A DNA stretch of 64,000 nucleotides from Seohaeicola_A nanhaiensis (GCF_042654245.1 NZ_JBHSGI010000028.1:73353-137352), one strand, 5' to 3'; shown: positions 50,323 to 59,252, counted from the stretch's first letter. The notes: a model not told the origin generated them from the letters alone. Made by a program: numbers and translations.

Positions 50323-51108
50323 CTACACATTCGACGATCCGCAATGAGCTATACCTGCCTCCGTCAGGATGAGGTCGAGCGGGATGTCATGTGGTTGCGG
50401 GTAGATGGTCGCCAATTTCGCCGCCTGCAGGCCGATCCCGATGACGAAAGGCTTTGGGTCCAGCGCTGCCAGCGTCCGGTCGAAGTAGCCCCCGCCATAG
50501 CCCAACCGATAGCCTTCCGCCGTCCAGCCTAAGAGCGGGGCGAGGGCGGTGTCGGGAGTGAGGACCGGGGCATCGGGAGGCGGCACCGGAATGTTCCAGT
50601 CTCCGCGCACCATGCGCGTATCCGGTGTCCAGCGGCGGAAGGTCAGCGGCGCGGCTCTGTTCTCAACCACCGGCAATCCGATGATCACGCCGGCACTGTG
50701 CAGTTCTGACTTCAATGCCCGCAGGTCGGGTTCGCCCTTGATCGGCCAGTACGCGGAAAACACCAGGCCCCGCGCGCCGCCGAAACGGTCCCGCAGCAGC
50801 TGCCGCAGGTGCCCGGTCAACGCCGCGCCGGCAGCTGCGCGCTCGGCCACCGACAGCGCCAGGCGCGCGGCGCGCAGGCGGCTGCGCTCGGCCACCGACA
50901 GCGCCAGGCGCGCGGCGCGCAGGCGGCTGCGCTCGGCCCGGCGCCAGCGGGCGACATCGCGCGCCTGTTGCGGATCCACCGCCAGCGGATCGAAGTATTC
51001 CGGCGCGATCTCGGCGGCATAGCAGGGCGGCGAGGAAAAGCCGCTGGAACAGGCGAAATTTTCGAAGTCCTCGCCGCTGCTGTCCTGCGGCGGAGGCGGC
51101 TTGGCCAT
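50323..51108 (-). CDS. 5-formyltetrahydrofolate cyclo-ligase with internal duplication
   Basis: 261 residues, longer than the usual 180-200 because of an N-terminal extension of about 75 residues. The enzyme core is clear: VFSAYWPIKGEPDLRAL, GLPVVE, then LGWTAEGYRLGYGGGYFDRTLAAL with the family's GYGGGYYDR-type motif, which binds MgATP and folate. It converts 5-formyl-THF to 5,10-methenyl-THF. A 15-residue unit (AERSRLRAARLALSV) is repeated twice in tandem. A core metabolic gene among mobile elements suggests either cargo or a chromosomal flank. Confidence 0.85.
   Translation of the reverse strand: MAKPPPPQDSSGEDFENFACSSGFSSPPCYAAEIAPEYFDPLAVDPQQARDVARWRRAERSRLRAARLALSVAERSRLRAARLALSVAERAAAGAALTGHLRQLLRDRFGGARGLVFSAYWPIKGEPDLRALKSELHSAGVIIGLPVVENRAAPLTFRRWTPDTRMVRGDWNIPVPPPDAPVLTPDTALAPLLGWTAEGYRLGYGGGYFDRTLAALDPKPFVIGIGLQAAKLATIYPQPHDIPLDLILTEAGIAHCGSSNV
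50841..50930. repeat. 45-bp perfect tandem duplication inside the cyclo-ligase gene
   Basis: Two copies of a 45-bp unit (50841-50885 and 50886-50930), both starting GCTCGGCCACCGACAGCGCC, with the first bases of a third. Length is a multiple of three, so the reading frame is kept. Confidence 0.9.
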
Positions 51109-51354
51109 GGCGCTATCCCCGGATCAGCGAGGGGATTGCACCGGGCTTGCGCAAGGCTGAGGACGGAACTGAGACGACGGTTGAGCAAGCTCTCATGCGC
51201 GGGTTGGCTACCGCATGACCGTGGTTTCGTCCTGGGGCTGCCTCGGTCTAGTGAGCGAGCGTCGGCAATGCCGGCTCATAACAGGGCACGAGGATCCCCC
51301 ACCGCGTTCCGTCCCCAGCCTTGCGCATCAGCGGGCCGGAGGAACGTCCCTTTT

Positions 51355-52485
51355 CTAGGCGTGCTGTCCGGCTGTGCGGACCGGGACTGCCGTCACCATC
51401 CGTGCGATGGCCCATATGAACCCGACCATCTCGCGGGCGATGGCTGTTGTAACGACCACCTTCGGTTTCCCGGCCGCGGCCAAGCGGCGATACCGCTGGC
51501 ACATCCGCAGCTGCCCCTTCCAGGCGATGTCGCGCACGGTCCCCGGAAGCGCCTCGAGCCGGTCGTGCAGCTTGCGGCTGACCCGCGGCTGCATGCGGTA
51601 GCTCCATGCCCCCTCGATCAGGGCCCGGCGCGCGAGCCCGCTGCCCTCCTTGGTGATCCCACCGCGGCGCACGGTGGCACCGCTGGAGTGTTCCGAGGGT
51701 GTCAGGCCAAGATAAGCCATCAGCTGGCGCGGATTGTCAAAGCGGTGAAAGTCGCCGACCTCGGCCACGACGGTGACGGCGACAATGAACCCGACACCGC
51801 GCATGGCCTGGACCGCCTCCACCACGGGCGCCAAGTCCCAGTCCGGCAGCAGCTCGGCAATCTGTTCGGTCAGCTTCGCGACCCGCGCCTCGGCATCGGT
51901 GACCGCATCCACATAATCTTGGAACACGATCTGCTGCGCTGGGTGGTCAAAACGCACTGTCGTCAGCCAGCGCCGGTAGGCTACCGTCCAGCCCTTCTTG
52001 CCAGGATAGACGCGGCTGTGGCGCAGCAGGAAGCCCTGCAGGTGTTGCCGCGCCTTGCCAGTGACGCGCATCGCCGTCGCTCGGGCGCGCACGAGGTCGC
52101 GCATGGCCTCGTGCGCCGCATCCGGAACCCAGACCGCCGTCAGCTCGCCCGCCCGGTGCAGCTTCGCCAGCATGACAGCATCGCGGCGGTCTGTCTTCAC
52201 GCGGTCACCAGCCTTCACGGGGATCAACGACGGCGCGACGACCGTGCTGTCGTGCCCCAGCTCGACAAGCTGGCGGTGGAGACCATAGCCACAGGGCCCG
52301 GCCTCGTAGCAGAAATGAAGCTTGCCTCCGACAGCGCTCAGCTTGTCGACCAGTTTCCGTACATGGTCGGGCCGGTGCGGAACCGTGCCCCAGTGGCGGA
52401 CCTCGCCGCCCCGTTCTTCCGCGGCCACGGCCACCGCTATCGTTGCCTTGTGGACATCCAGCCCGATGAAAATGCTATCTTGCAT
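51355..52485 (-). CDS. IS110-family transposase
   Basis: 376 residues. IFIGLDVHKATIAVAV supplies the first Asp, FCYEAGPCGYGLHRQL the Glu, and VKTDRRDAVMLAKL the next Asps of the DEDD (RuvC-like) domain. The C-terminal MRGVGFIVAVTVVAEVGDFHRFDNPRQLMAYLGLTPSE...GGITKEGSGLARRALIEGAW is the Tnp2 domain with its catalytic serine. IS110 elements use a bridge RNA from their non-coding end. The noncoding flanks (51240-51354, 52486-52600) should contain it, but I could not fix the element ends. Confidence 0.92.
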   Translation of the reverse strand: MQDSIFIGLDVHKATIAVAVAAEERGGEVRHWGTVPHRPDHVRKLVDKLSAVGGKLHFCYEAGPCGYGLHRQLVELGHDSTVVAPSLIPVKAGDRVKTDRRDAVMLAKLHRAGELTAVWVPDAAHEAMRDLVRARATAMRVTGKARQHLQGFLLRHSRVYPGKKGWTVAYRRWLTTVRFDHPAQQIVFQDYVDAVTDAEARVAKLTEQIAELLPDWDLAPVVEAVQAMRGVGFIVAVTVVAEVGDFHRFDNPRQLMAYLGLTPSEHSSGATVRRGGITKEGSGLARRALIEGAWSYRMQPRVSRKLHDRLEALPGTVRDIAWKGQLRMCQRYRRLAAAGKPKVVVTTAIAREMVGFIWAIARMVTAVPVRTAGQHA

Positions 52486-52616
52486 CTGGTCTCTCCCCCA
52501 TTCCTGAGGCTCGGCACCGGACCATCCGGCGCAACCCTCGAACGGAGAATGCCGCGGGAGAGACCACCGACCCAGTCAGCTCACTCCGCGATCATGGGGT
52601 CTAGAGCGTGTTGCGG

Positions 52617-53228
52617 TTAATTGGTTTCATACCCTGCGGCTTTGAATAAGTTGTAGCATTCGTCCTCTGTGAAGAGGCCGCAGACATGCCCAACGGCGCG
52701 CCAAAGGTCATCGTAGGTCCGCACCGCTGCCTTGCGGATCAGGGCCTTGAGTTTGGCGAAGGCCATTTCGAGTTCAGGTCAGGGCTGTAGGGCGGCAGGA
52801 ATAGGAACCATGCGCCGACGGTGTGCATGGCCTGCGCGGCCCTCGGGCTTTTGTGGGATGACAGGTTGTCGAGAATAATCACGTCGCCGGGCGCGAGGGT
52901 CGGGACCAGCTGGGTTTCGACATAGAGGTCGAACATCTCACCGTTCATCGCGCCGTTGATCACCCAGGGTGCGTCCAGCCGGTCATGGCGCAGGGCGGCG
53001 ATAAAGGTCTGGGTGTTCCAGTGACCAAAGGGCGCATGATCAATCAGACGCGCTCCTCTGGGGGACCATCCCGTGGTCTTGGCCATGTTCGTCTTCAGCG
53101 AGGTCTCGTCGATGAAACCGATGCGTGGCAACAGGTTGCGCATGAAAGGCTGACGCCGCGTGATCCAGATATGGCGGGCCTGCCGGATCTCAGGCCGCTT
53201 CTGCTCGACGGCTCGGATGTCTTTTTTT
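52617..53228 (-). pseudogene. IS630-family transposase remnant, frameshifted and 5'-truncated
   Basis: On the - strand, KKDIRAVEQKRPEIRQARHIWITRRQPFMRNLLPRIGFIDETSLKTNM leads into the DDE core with VIILDNLSSHKS and LFLPPYSPDLN. The frame then shifts at about 52772, where the usual PIE codons are disrupted, and the original frame resumes to a TAA at 52619. The 5' third is cut off exactly at the left end of the IS1595 element. It is inactive. Confidence 0.82.
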
Positions 53229-53242
53229 GGGGGTCTATAAAT

Positions 53243-53282
53243 TTAACTAGCCAAATTTCTCTTGCAGGGTTTGGCTAGTTAA
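53243..53282. promoter_or_regulatory. 13-bp inverted repeat at the left end of the IS1595 element
   Basis: TTAACTAGCCAAA (53243-53255) and TTTGGCTAGTTAA (53270-53282) form a perfect stem with a 14-nt loop, partly overlapping the terminal repeat and 31 bp before the transposase ATG. It may be a transposase-binding or translation-control structure. Confidence 0.55.
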
Positions 53283-53312
53283 GTTACAAATGGTGCAGAA
53301 GGAGTCTGCGCC

Positions 53313-54239
53313 ATGTCGAAACCTGAAACCCTCTCCACTTTCGAGTTCTTCCAGAAGTTCCCGGATGAGGAAGCCGCGCGCAAGTTTTTTGAAGCAAAGC
53401 GCTGGGGTAGCGAGCCGGTTTGCGGTCATTGCGGTTCGGTCAATGTGGTCGAAGTAAAAGACCACAAGCCGATGCCGTACCGCTGCAAAGACTGCCGCAA
53501 GCATTTCAGCGTCCGCACTGGCACCGTTCTGGCTGAAAGCCGCCTCCCCCTGATCAAGTGGCTGCTGGCGATCTACATGCTCACCAGCGCCCGCAAGGGC
53601 ATCCCCAGCACTCAGATGGCGCGGGAACTTGGTGTCACCCAGAAAACCGCGTGGTTTCTCGCGCAGCGCATCCGTGAGACTTGGCTGAAAGACCGCGACG
53701 ACCACATGGACGGCCAGATGCAGGTTGATGAAACCTATGTTGGTGGTCGCGAGAAGAACAAGCATGGTGACAAGAAACTTCGCGCTGGCCGTGGTGCCGT
53801 AGGCAAGACTGCCGTTGTCGGTGTCCGCGATGAATATGGTGAAGTTCGCGCCGTTGTGGTGGAGAACACCAAGGCAGCGACCCTTGAGCGCTTCGTGCGC
53901 CAGCACTGCAAGGCGGGCGCAACTATCGTGACTGATACCCACGGCGGCTATATCAACCTCAAAGCCCGTGGCTATAACCACATCACCATCAATCACTCTG
54001 CTGGCGAGTACGTTCGCGATATGGCGCATACCAATGGCATTGAAAGCTTCTGGTCCCTGCTCAAGCGCGGATACATTGGCATTTATCACTACATGAGCGC
54101 CAAGCATCTTCACCGCTACGTGAAGGAGTTTTCCTTCCGTCACAACAAGGCACAGATTGGCACATTGGACTTCATTGGAATGACTATCGAGCGCATGGCC
54201 GACAAGCGGCTGACATACAGGAGGCTGATCAATGCCTGA
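53313..54239 (+). CDS. IS1595-family transposase
   Basis: 308 residues. An N-terminal zinc ribbon (CGHCGSVNVVEVKDHKPMPYRCKDCRKHF) is followed by a DDE-type core: MQVDETYVGG (first Asp), IVTDTHGGYINL (second Asp), and GIESFWSLLKRGYIGIYH (N/E box of ISXO2-like transposases). AGAAGGAGTCTGCGCC precedes the ATG. Intact. Overlaps the passenger gene by 8 bp. Confidence 0.93.
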   Translation: MSKPETLSTFEFFQKFPDEEAARKFFEAKRWGSEPVCGHCGSVNVVEVKDHKPMPYRCKDCRKHFSVRTGTVLAESRLPLIKWLLAIYMLTSARKGIPSTQMARELGVTQKTAWFLAQRIRETWLKDRDDHMDGQMQVDETYVGGREKNKHGDKKLRAGRGAVGKTAVVGVRDEYGEVRAVVVENTKAATLERFVRQHCKAGATIVTDTHGGYINLKARGYNHITINHSAGEYVRDMAHTNGIESFWSLLKRGYIGIYHYMSAKHLHRYVKEFSFRHNKAQIGTLDFIGMTIERMADKRLTYRRLINA

Positions 54240-55254
54240 CGACAAGAAAGATGTGATTGAACCTATCGACGCTACCTTTGAAGATGTCGTTGGAGCTGTA
54301 GCCCCGAAGGCGAAGAAAGCTACCAAAGCAGTTCTGGAAACCAATAGCGCAAATGAGCCAAGCAATGAGGCAACGCACCGAGGTACGCTACGTATCGGAA
54401 GCGTTAGTATCCCTTGCGCAGTCTTGCGCGATGGGACACGGGTTCTTTCAGAAAATGGCATTGCAAATGCTTTAGGTGGGCGCAGCGGGGCGGCAAAGCG
54501 CATGAAAACCGCTGCTGCGGAAGCCGGGGCCCATATCCCCGTATTTTTGGCTGCTAAGAGCCTTTCTTCTTATGTTACCAGTGAGTTAGCTAGTGGGCCC
54601 CTCAAGCCAATTTCGTACATTTCTGGCGATACAGAAGTAATCGGATATCAAGCCGAAGCATTGCCAGAAATCTGCAACATTTGGCTACAAGCACGCCAAG
54701 ATGGGGTTCTGAACGAGCAGCAAAATGATAGGGCCCAAGCCGCTGAAATTGTTATGCGTGGCTTGGCTAACCTCGGCGTCATTGCGCTGATTGATGAAGC
54801 AACTGGATATCAGGATACGCGTGATCGGGATGCTCTGCAGGCAATACTCGACAAGTATCTCCAGAAGGAGTTCGCAGCTTGGGCGAAGCGCTTCCCAGAT
54901 GCCTTCTATCGTGAAATCTTCCGGCTTAGGGGTTGGAGTTGGAACGCCATGTCTGTCGCTCGTCCAGGTGTTGTTGGGCGCTATACAAATGATATTGTTT
55001 ATGAACGCCTAGCCCCTGGCATCCTGGAAGAGCTACAACGCCTAAACCCGACCCAAGATGAAGGTGGGAGAGCCAGGAAGCATCATCAATTTCTCACTGA
55101 CGATATCGGCCATCCTGCTCTCGCTCAGCACCTACACGCTGTCATTGGCTTGATGCGGGCATCTGCAACTTGGGAACAGTTCAGATCTCTGCTTGACAGA
55201 GCATTTCCCAAGAAGGGGGCCCAATTAGAATTGCTCCTCGATGAGGATCAATGA
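54232..55254 (+). CDS. P63C-domain passenger protein of the IS1595 element
   Basis: 340 residues. GTLRIGSVSIPCAVLRDGTRVLSENGIANALGG and DTEVIGYQAEALPEICNIWLQARQDGVLNEQQNDRAQAAEIVMRGLANLGVIALIDEATGYQ, then FYREIFRLRGW, follow the P63C pattern that I know from proteins beside IS1595 transposases and phage genes. A+T content is visibly higher than in surrounding genes, which marks a foreign origin. A DNA-binding or regulatory function is plausible but unproven. Coupled to the transposase by an overlap. Confidence 0.8.
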   Translation: MPDDKKDVIEPIDATFEDVVGAVAPKAKKATKAVLETNSANEPSNEATHRGTLRIGSVSIPCAVLRDGTRVLSENGIANALGGRSGAAKRMKTAAAEAGAHIPVFLAAKSLSSYVTSELASGPLKPISYISGDTEVIGYQAEALPEICNIWLQARQDGVLNEQQNDRAQAAEIVMRGLANLGVIALIDEATGYQDTRDRDALQAILDKYLQKEFAAWAKRFPDAFYREIFRLRGWSWNAMSVARPGVVGRYTNDIVYERLAPGILEELQRLNPTQDEGGRARKHHQFLTDDIGHPALAQHLHAVIGLMRASATWEQFRSLLDRAFPKKGAQLELLLDEDQ

Positions 55255-55328
55255 GAGAACTAAAGCGGAACGAGAAGGAAACAAGATAAGACTCGACTCG
55301 CTGTCTCCCGATTCGATATAGTTCTATC

Positions 55329-55592
55329 GACGGCTACCGTCACCATATGAAGCTCCACGCCCGACAAGAGTAGTTCTGGGGGCGCAAGGGGTGGCCCCAG
55401 TGGGCCGGGACATACCCGGATCGCACAAAGGAGCCAAATATGGTAGTATGTGCATGGCCGAAACCGGTGAGCGTATGCTCATACATCCGGTTTCGGTTTG
55501 GGAAATGGGAACATGTAGTTTCGCACTGCCGTTCCTACCCGTCCCGCTAAGGTTGTCTAGGCCAAGGGACTTGTGAGAAGATGGTAGCCGTC
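55329..55592 (+). ncRNA. Candidate structured RNA in the 3' part of the IS1595 element
   Basis: GACGGCTACC (55329-55338) pairs perfectly with GGTAGCCGTC (55583-55592), closing a 264-nt domain. Inside are GGCCC/GGGCC with loop CAGT (55393-55406) and a long arm of CCGAAACCGG (55458-55467) with CCGGTTTCGG (55487-55496), capped by TGAGC/GCTCA and loop GTAT. ACAAG/CTTGT (55364-55368, 55570-55574) can extend the base. No open frame of note. Direction is assumed to follow the element. Confidence 0.5.
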
Positions 55593-55704
55593 ACTTCCTA
55601 ACCGCAGGTTAACACCCCTTGGATTCCGGTGTCCAGAAGAACAGAGTTAGCCCAAGAGCGGCTAGTTAGGTATATAGGCCCCCAAATTATCATATCCGGG
55701 GAGA

Positions 55705-56052
55705 ATGCAGAAGTTCGCGCGCATTCTGACAGTCATGTTTCTCGCCCTGTTTGCGGCGAGCAGCGTGGTGCATGCGGTCAGCGCGAATTCGATGGCACTG
55801 GATATGGCTGTGGCAGCCGGAGATGCGGATGTCATGCCCGATTGCCAGGGATGCGATGCTGACGCAGCAGACAATAGCAACGTCGGCTCCTGTGATCTCG
55901 ACTGCACAGCGCCAGGCATTGCTACGCTTGACATCGCGTCCGGGCTGCTACTTGAGGTGCGTCCGTCGCGACAGGACCGCATACTCGTTATGAGCCTGCC
56001 TTTGGGGCGGCTTGGGGCGCCCGACCCATTTCCTCCAAGATCTCTCATCTGA
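55705..56052 (+). CDS. Small secreted protein heading the copper cassette
   Basis: 115 residues with a signal peptide (FARILTVMFLALFAASSVVHA). The mature part has CQGCDAD, SCDLDC, and a Met-poor acidic stretch (DMAVAAGDADVMPDC), giving four cysteines that could bind metal. GGGGAGA precedes the ATG. It lies 136 bp before the multicopper oxidase gene and only 21 bp after the IS1595 end. Proteins like this often precede copper-resistance genes in Rhodobacteraceae; a copper-binding role is inferred. Confidence 0.6.
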   Translation: MQKFARILTVMFLALFAASSVVHAVSANSMALDMAVAAGDADVMPDCQGCDADAADNSNVGSCDLDCTAPGIATLDIASGLLLEVRPSRQDRILVMSLPLGRLGAPDPFPPRSLI

Positions 56053-56188
56053 GGTGACGTAGCGGTCGCGCTCTCGCGTGATCGCAGACGGGCACCGTTC
56101 AAGCCGGCCCTAATGGGTGCCGGAACTGCATCATGGCCAAGCTACGCAGGCTTGGTTGTTCCAGACGGTGATCAGATGAGATTGCAAC

Positions 56189-57634
56189 ATGAAACCACTT
56201 TCCCGCTCCGCACTATCGCGCCGGACGTTCCTTGCCGCAAGTGCCGCGGCTGGTGCCGCACTCCCATTTCGGGGTACTCTGGCTGACGGCTCCAACTCAT
56301 TCATTCTGCGCGCCGCGCCGGATCGCGCGCGCCTTGTGCCCGAGCCCTGGGGCGAAACCGATATCTGGTGCTATGGCGGCACCGTTCCCGGCCCGGAAAT
56401 CCGCATCCAGCAGGGGGACCGCCTCTGCATCGAGGTCGAGAATGCGCGTGACGAGGAAACCACCGTCCACTGGCACGGCATGCGTGTTCCCAACACCATG
56501 GACGGCGTTCCGCATCTGACGCAGACACCGATCGCGCCGGGCGGGCGCTTTACTTACGAATTCGACGCCGTGGATGCCGGAACATTCTGGTATCACCCCC
56601 ATCAACGTAGTTTCGAACAGGTTGGCCGGGGTCTTTACGGCGCATTGATCGTCGAAGAGGCGGAACCACCCAGGGTCGACCGCGACCTGACCTGGATTCT
56701 GGACGACTGGCGGTTGACCGAGGAGGCGGAGATCGCCGGGGATTTCGGCGGGTTTATGGACAAGAGCCATGCCGGACGGCTGGGCAATACGGTCACAATT
56801 AACGGCCAAGTTCCGGAGGCACTGGCGGTAAGGTCGGGCGAGCGCATCCGCCTGCGGCTGATCAACGCCGCCAATGCCCGGATATTTGCGCTGGATTTCG
56901 GGGCACTCACGCCGCAGGTGATCGCGCTCGACGGCCAGCCGGTTACGCCGCATGCGCCGAGCGGGCGCGACCGGGTTCTGATCGGCCCGGCGATGCGGGT
57001 GGACCTGATCCTCGATATGACCGGCGCGCCGGGTGAGCGGGTAACGGTTTCCGACCGGTTCTATGCCGGGAACAATTTTCATCTGGTCGATCTGACCTAT
57101 GCGGATGAACCGCTCCGCGATGAGCCGCCCGCCTGGTCGGTGCTCCTCCCTTCCAATCCGCTCCCCGAGCCTGACCTGACCAACGCTCTCCGCCACCAAG
57201 TGACCTTCACCGGCGGCATGATGGGCGGGATGGTCGAGCGGCAGATGGGGATTACCGGCGAAGGCCGCATGATGGGTAACGACATTATGGGGATGATGCT
57301 TGGCGAGGATATCTGGTTCGTCAATGGCATCGCCGCCGAGGGCCACATCCTCGATCCGATGCTGGCGCTGGAAAGGGACCGGAGCCACGTCATCGCGATG
57401 ACCAATGCCACGGCGTTCCATTACCCGATTCACCTGCACGGTCATTCCTTCCGGGTGCTGAGCCGGAACGGGCAGCCCACCACGCACCGCGAATGGCAGG
57501 ATACGGTGCTGATGGCTCCGCGTGAGCGGATCGAGATTGCCTTCGTCGCCGACAATCCCGGCGACTGGATGTACCACTGCCACATCCTCGAACATCAAGC
57601 GGGCGGGATGATGGGGGTGATCCGTGTTGCGTGA
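56189..57634 (+). CDS. Tat-exported multicopper oxidase (CopA/CueO type)
   Basis: 481 residues. SRRTFLAASAAAGAAL is a twin-arginine signal. Copper-ligand motifs are all present: TVHWHGMRVP at about 94, WYHPHQRS at about 134, HYPIHLHGHSF at about 414 and HCHILEHQAGGMM at about 463. A Met-rich insert (MMGGMVERQMGITGEGRMMG) around 350 resembles the cuprous-ion-binding segments of CueO-like oxidases. It should oxidise Cu(I) in the periplasm. Head enzyme of the cassette. Confidence 0.92.
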   Translation: MKPLSRSALSRRTFLAASAAAGAALPFRGTLADGSNSFILRAAPDRARLVPEPWGETDIWCYGGTVPGPEIRIQQGDRLCIEVENARDEETTVHWHGMRVPNTMDGVPHLTQTPIAPGGRFTYEFDAVDAGTFWYHPHQRSFEQVGRGLYGALIVEEAEPPRVDRDLTWILDDWRLTEEAEIAGDFGGFMDKSHAGRLGNTVTINGQVPEALAVRSGERIRLRLINAANARIFALDFGALTPQVIALDGQPVTPHAPSGRDRVLIGPAMRVDLILDMTGAPGERVTVSDRFYAGNNFHLVDLTYADEPLRDEPPAWSVLLPSNPLPEPDLTNALRHQVTFTGGMMGGMVERQMGITGEGRMMGNDIMGMMLGEDIWFVNGIAAEGHILDPMLALERDRSHVIAMTNATAFHYPIHLHGHSFRVLSRNGQPTTHREWQDTVLMAPRERIEIAFVADNPGDWMYHCHILEHQAGGMMGVIRVA

Positions 57635-57644
57635 GGAAAGGAAC

Positions 57645-58613
57645 ATGACCCGATCGAGCGCTGCCAAAAGCTCCTCGAGGGATACTGGCGCGGGAAACCC
57701 GCTGACGCCACACCGGCGGATGTTCCTCGCCTCGGCTGGTGGCGCTTTCATCGCGGCGCTTCTTCCGGGGCGCAGTGCGCGGGCTGCGGGACATGCCGCG
57801 GCGGCGCTCGCCTTCAGCGGCGAAGCGGTAATTGTCGCGGGGGACAGGATCAGGGCCGTTGATCTTTCCACCGGGGAACCTGCCCAACTGACAACTCCCA
57901 CGCGACCAATTTACGCTCTGGCCAATCACCCCGAGCGCCCGGAACGGCTCATCGCCGCGCTGGAAGGCGGCGGCATCGCACGGTCGGAGGACTGCGGACG
58001 GTCCTGGCGCTCCGCGGGCACCGGCTTGCCCGACGCGCAGGTTACGGCACTCACCATCGCGGCGACCGCGCCCAGCACGGACTATGCCGCCGTTGCGGGC
58101 GACGGCCTGTGGCGCAGCGAGGACGACGGCGAAACCTGGACTTTCGTTATGGACCGCCCCTGGATCGACGAGGCCGAACGGGATGTGTCGACGCTCGCCT
58201 CCGTCAATCTTGCCTCAGGCATGGGCGGGATATGGCTTTATGCCGGGACCGATCATGGCCTGACCCGCGTGCCGGATTGTTTCTGCCGTTGGCAGGACGT
58301 CGTGGCAGGCGATGCCATGGATGCGCTCGTTGCCGGGGCCGCGCCGCCGCCGGAGGCCCCGCTACCTGCGGACGAGCCGGTTCTGGTGCTCGTCTCGGCC
58401 CATGCCGCGCCGGAACGGCTTTACGCGGCCCTTGCCTCGGGCCTCTGGGCCTCCGCCGACGGCGGCGTGATATGGGCGCGCAGATCGGACCTGCGCGCGA
58501 CTGCCCTTGCCGTCGATCCCGGGGATCCGGGCCATATCGTCGCCGCCACCGATACCGAACTGCAACAAAGCCGCGACGGGGGCGCCAGTTGGGCGACCCT
58601 TGCGGCCCTTTGA
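57645..58613 (+). CDS. Tat-exported beta-propeller (BNR/YCF48-like) protein
   Basis: 322 residues from the ATG at 57645 (GGAAAGGAAC before it). A twin-arginine-type signal (HRRMFLASAGGAFIAALLPG) precedes repeats such as GGGIARSEDCGRSWRSAGTGL, GDGLWRSEDDGETWTFV, ASGLWASADGGVIWARRS and LQQSRDGGASWATL. These Asp-box units are typical of sialidase-like/YCF48 propellers. No catalytic residues for hydrolysis are evident. Probably a periplasmic scaffold or metal-handling protein of the oxidase pathway. Confidence 0.78.
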   Translation: MTRSSAAKSSSRDTGAGNPLTPHRRMFLASAGGAFIAALLPGRSARAAGHAAAALAFSGEAVIVAGDRIRAVDLSTGEPAQLTTPTRPIYALANHPERPERLIAALEGGGIARSEDCGRSWRSAGTGLPDAQVTALTIAATAPSTDYAAVAGDGLWRSEDDGETWTFVMDRPWIDEAERDVSTLASVNLASGMGGIWLYAGTDHGLTRVPDCFCRWQDVVAGDAMDALVAGAAPPPEAPLPADEPVLVLVSAHAAPERLYAALASGLWASADGGVIWARRSDLRATALAVDPGDPGHIVAATDTELQQSRDGGASWATLAAL

Positions 58614-58630
58614 GAACAGGAACGCTGACG

Positions 58631-59116
58631 ATGAAAAAGATACTTGCATTGACCTTGGGCGTGGCAGGCGCCGGTGCTGCCGCAGCAACCTGGCTGGCGA
58701 CTGATCATGGCCCCCCTCTGCCCGTGGTCACTTCCGCAGCCGCGCAGGGTGCAGAGCACGTCACCATCTGGCGCGCGCCCGGCTGCGGCTGTTGCGATGC
58801 CTATGCCGAATACCTTCGGAACAACGGTTTCGCGGTCGAGGTGATCGATGACCGGGATTTCGATGACCGCTCCGTCGATGCAGGGGTGCCCGAACGCGGG
58901 ATCGGCTGTCACCTCGCCATGATCGACGGCTATGTCGTCAGCGGGCTGGTGCCCTCCGAGATCATCGGGCGACTTCTGGAAGAACGCCCGGACATCACCG
59001 GCATCACCCTGCCGGGTATGCCCGCCAACGCCCCCGGCATGGCGCCGGAGAAAACCGGCACGTTGCGTGTCTACTCCTTCGGGCCGGATGGCGTGGCGGT
59101 CTATTCCGATGAGTGA
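58631..59116 (+). CDS. DUF411 metal-binding protein
   Basis: 161 residues. A signal peptide or anchor (KKILALTLGVAGAGAAAATWLA) precedes VTIWRAPGCGCCDAYAEYLRNNGFAVEVID, the CxCC motif of DUF411, and GIGCHLAMIDGYVVSGLVPSEIIGRLL. DUF411 proteins are thioredoxin-like and occur in copper-resistance operons, where they are thought to bind copper. Its stop overlaps the next small gene. Confidence 0.87.
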   Translation: MKKILALTLGVAGAGAAAATWLATDHGPPLPVVTSAAAQGAEHVTIWRAPGCGCCDAYAEYLRNNGFAVEVIDDRDFDDRSVDAGVPERGIGCHLAMIDGYVVSGLVPSEIIGRLLEERPDITGITLPGMPANAPGMAPEKTGTLRVYSFGPDGVAVYSDE

Positions 59117-59252
59117 GGCTGCGGAACTGCTGACGGAAACCATCGGCATCGCGGCGGCCATCTTCGCGATGACGCTGGTGCCGTTTGTGGGGCTAGCAGC
59201 ACTCGTCGCGGCTGTCGTGATCCTTTGCAGATATTTCAGGAGGTCGAAATGA
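59109..59252 (+). CDS. Small membrane protein
   Basis: 47 residues overlapping the DUF411 gene end by 8 bp. Two-part hydrophobic stretch (IGIAAAIFAMTLVPFVGLAALVAAVVILC) ending CRYFRRSK, so one or two membrane helices with a positive C-tail inside. Too short for a domain call; kept because start, overlaps and position are those of an operon member. Confidence 0.5.
   Translation: MSEAAELLTETIGIAAAIFAMTLVPFVGLAALVAAVVILCRYFRRSK

Larger units (their letters stand above)
53229..55683 (+). mobile_element. IS1595-type insertion sequence with passenger gene
   Basis: Left end GGGGGTCTATAAATTTAACT (53229 onward) and right end (55660-55683), whose reverse complement begins GGGGGCCTATATACCTAACT, are imperfect terminal inverted repeats of about 24 bp. 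Between them lie the transposase, a P63C-like passenger and a structured non-coding 3' part; total 2,455 bp. No matching 8-bp target duplication flanks it (CTTTTTTT left, AAATTATC right), so one side was probably rearranged after insertion. Confidence 0.85.

Noticed and set aside
52739..53143. Intact IS630 transposase
   Set aside because: The reading frame shifts before the final catalytic Glu and the 5' end is cut by the IS1595 element, so it is annotated as a pseudogene.
55450..55500. Resemblance of the long hairpin arm in the IS1595 3' part to group II intron domain V
   Set aside because: The 10-bp stem and inner hairpin look similar in outline, but the catalytic triad and the 2-nt bulge are missing and no intron reverse transcriptase is nearby.
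53221..55691. 8-bp target-site duplication of the IS1595 element
   Set aside because: The flanks CTTTTTTT and AAATTATC differ; no duplication can be claimed.
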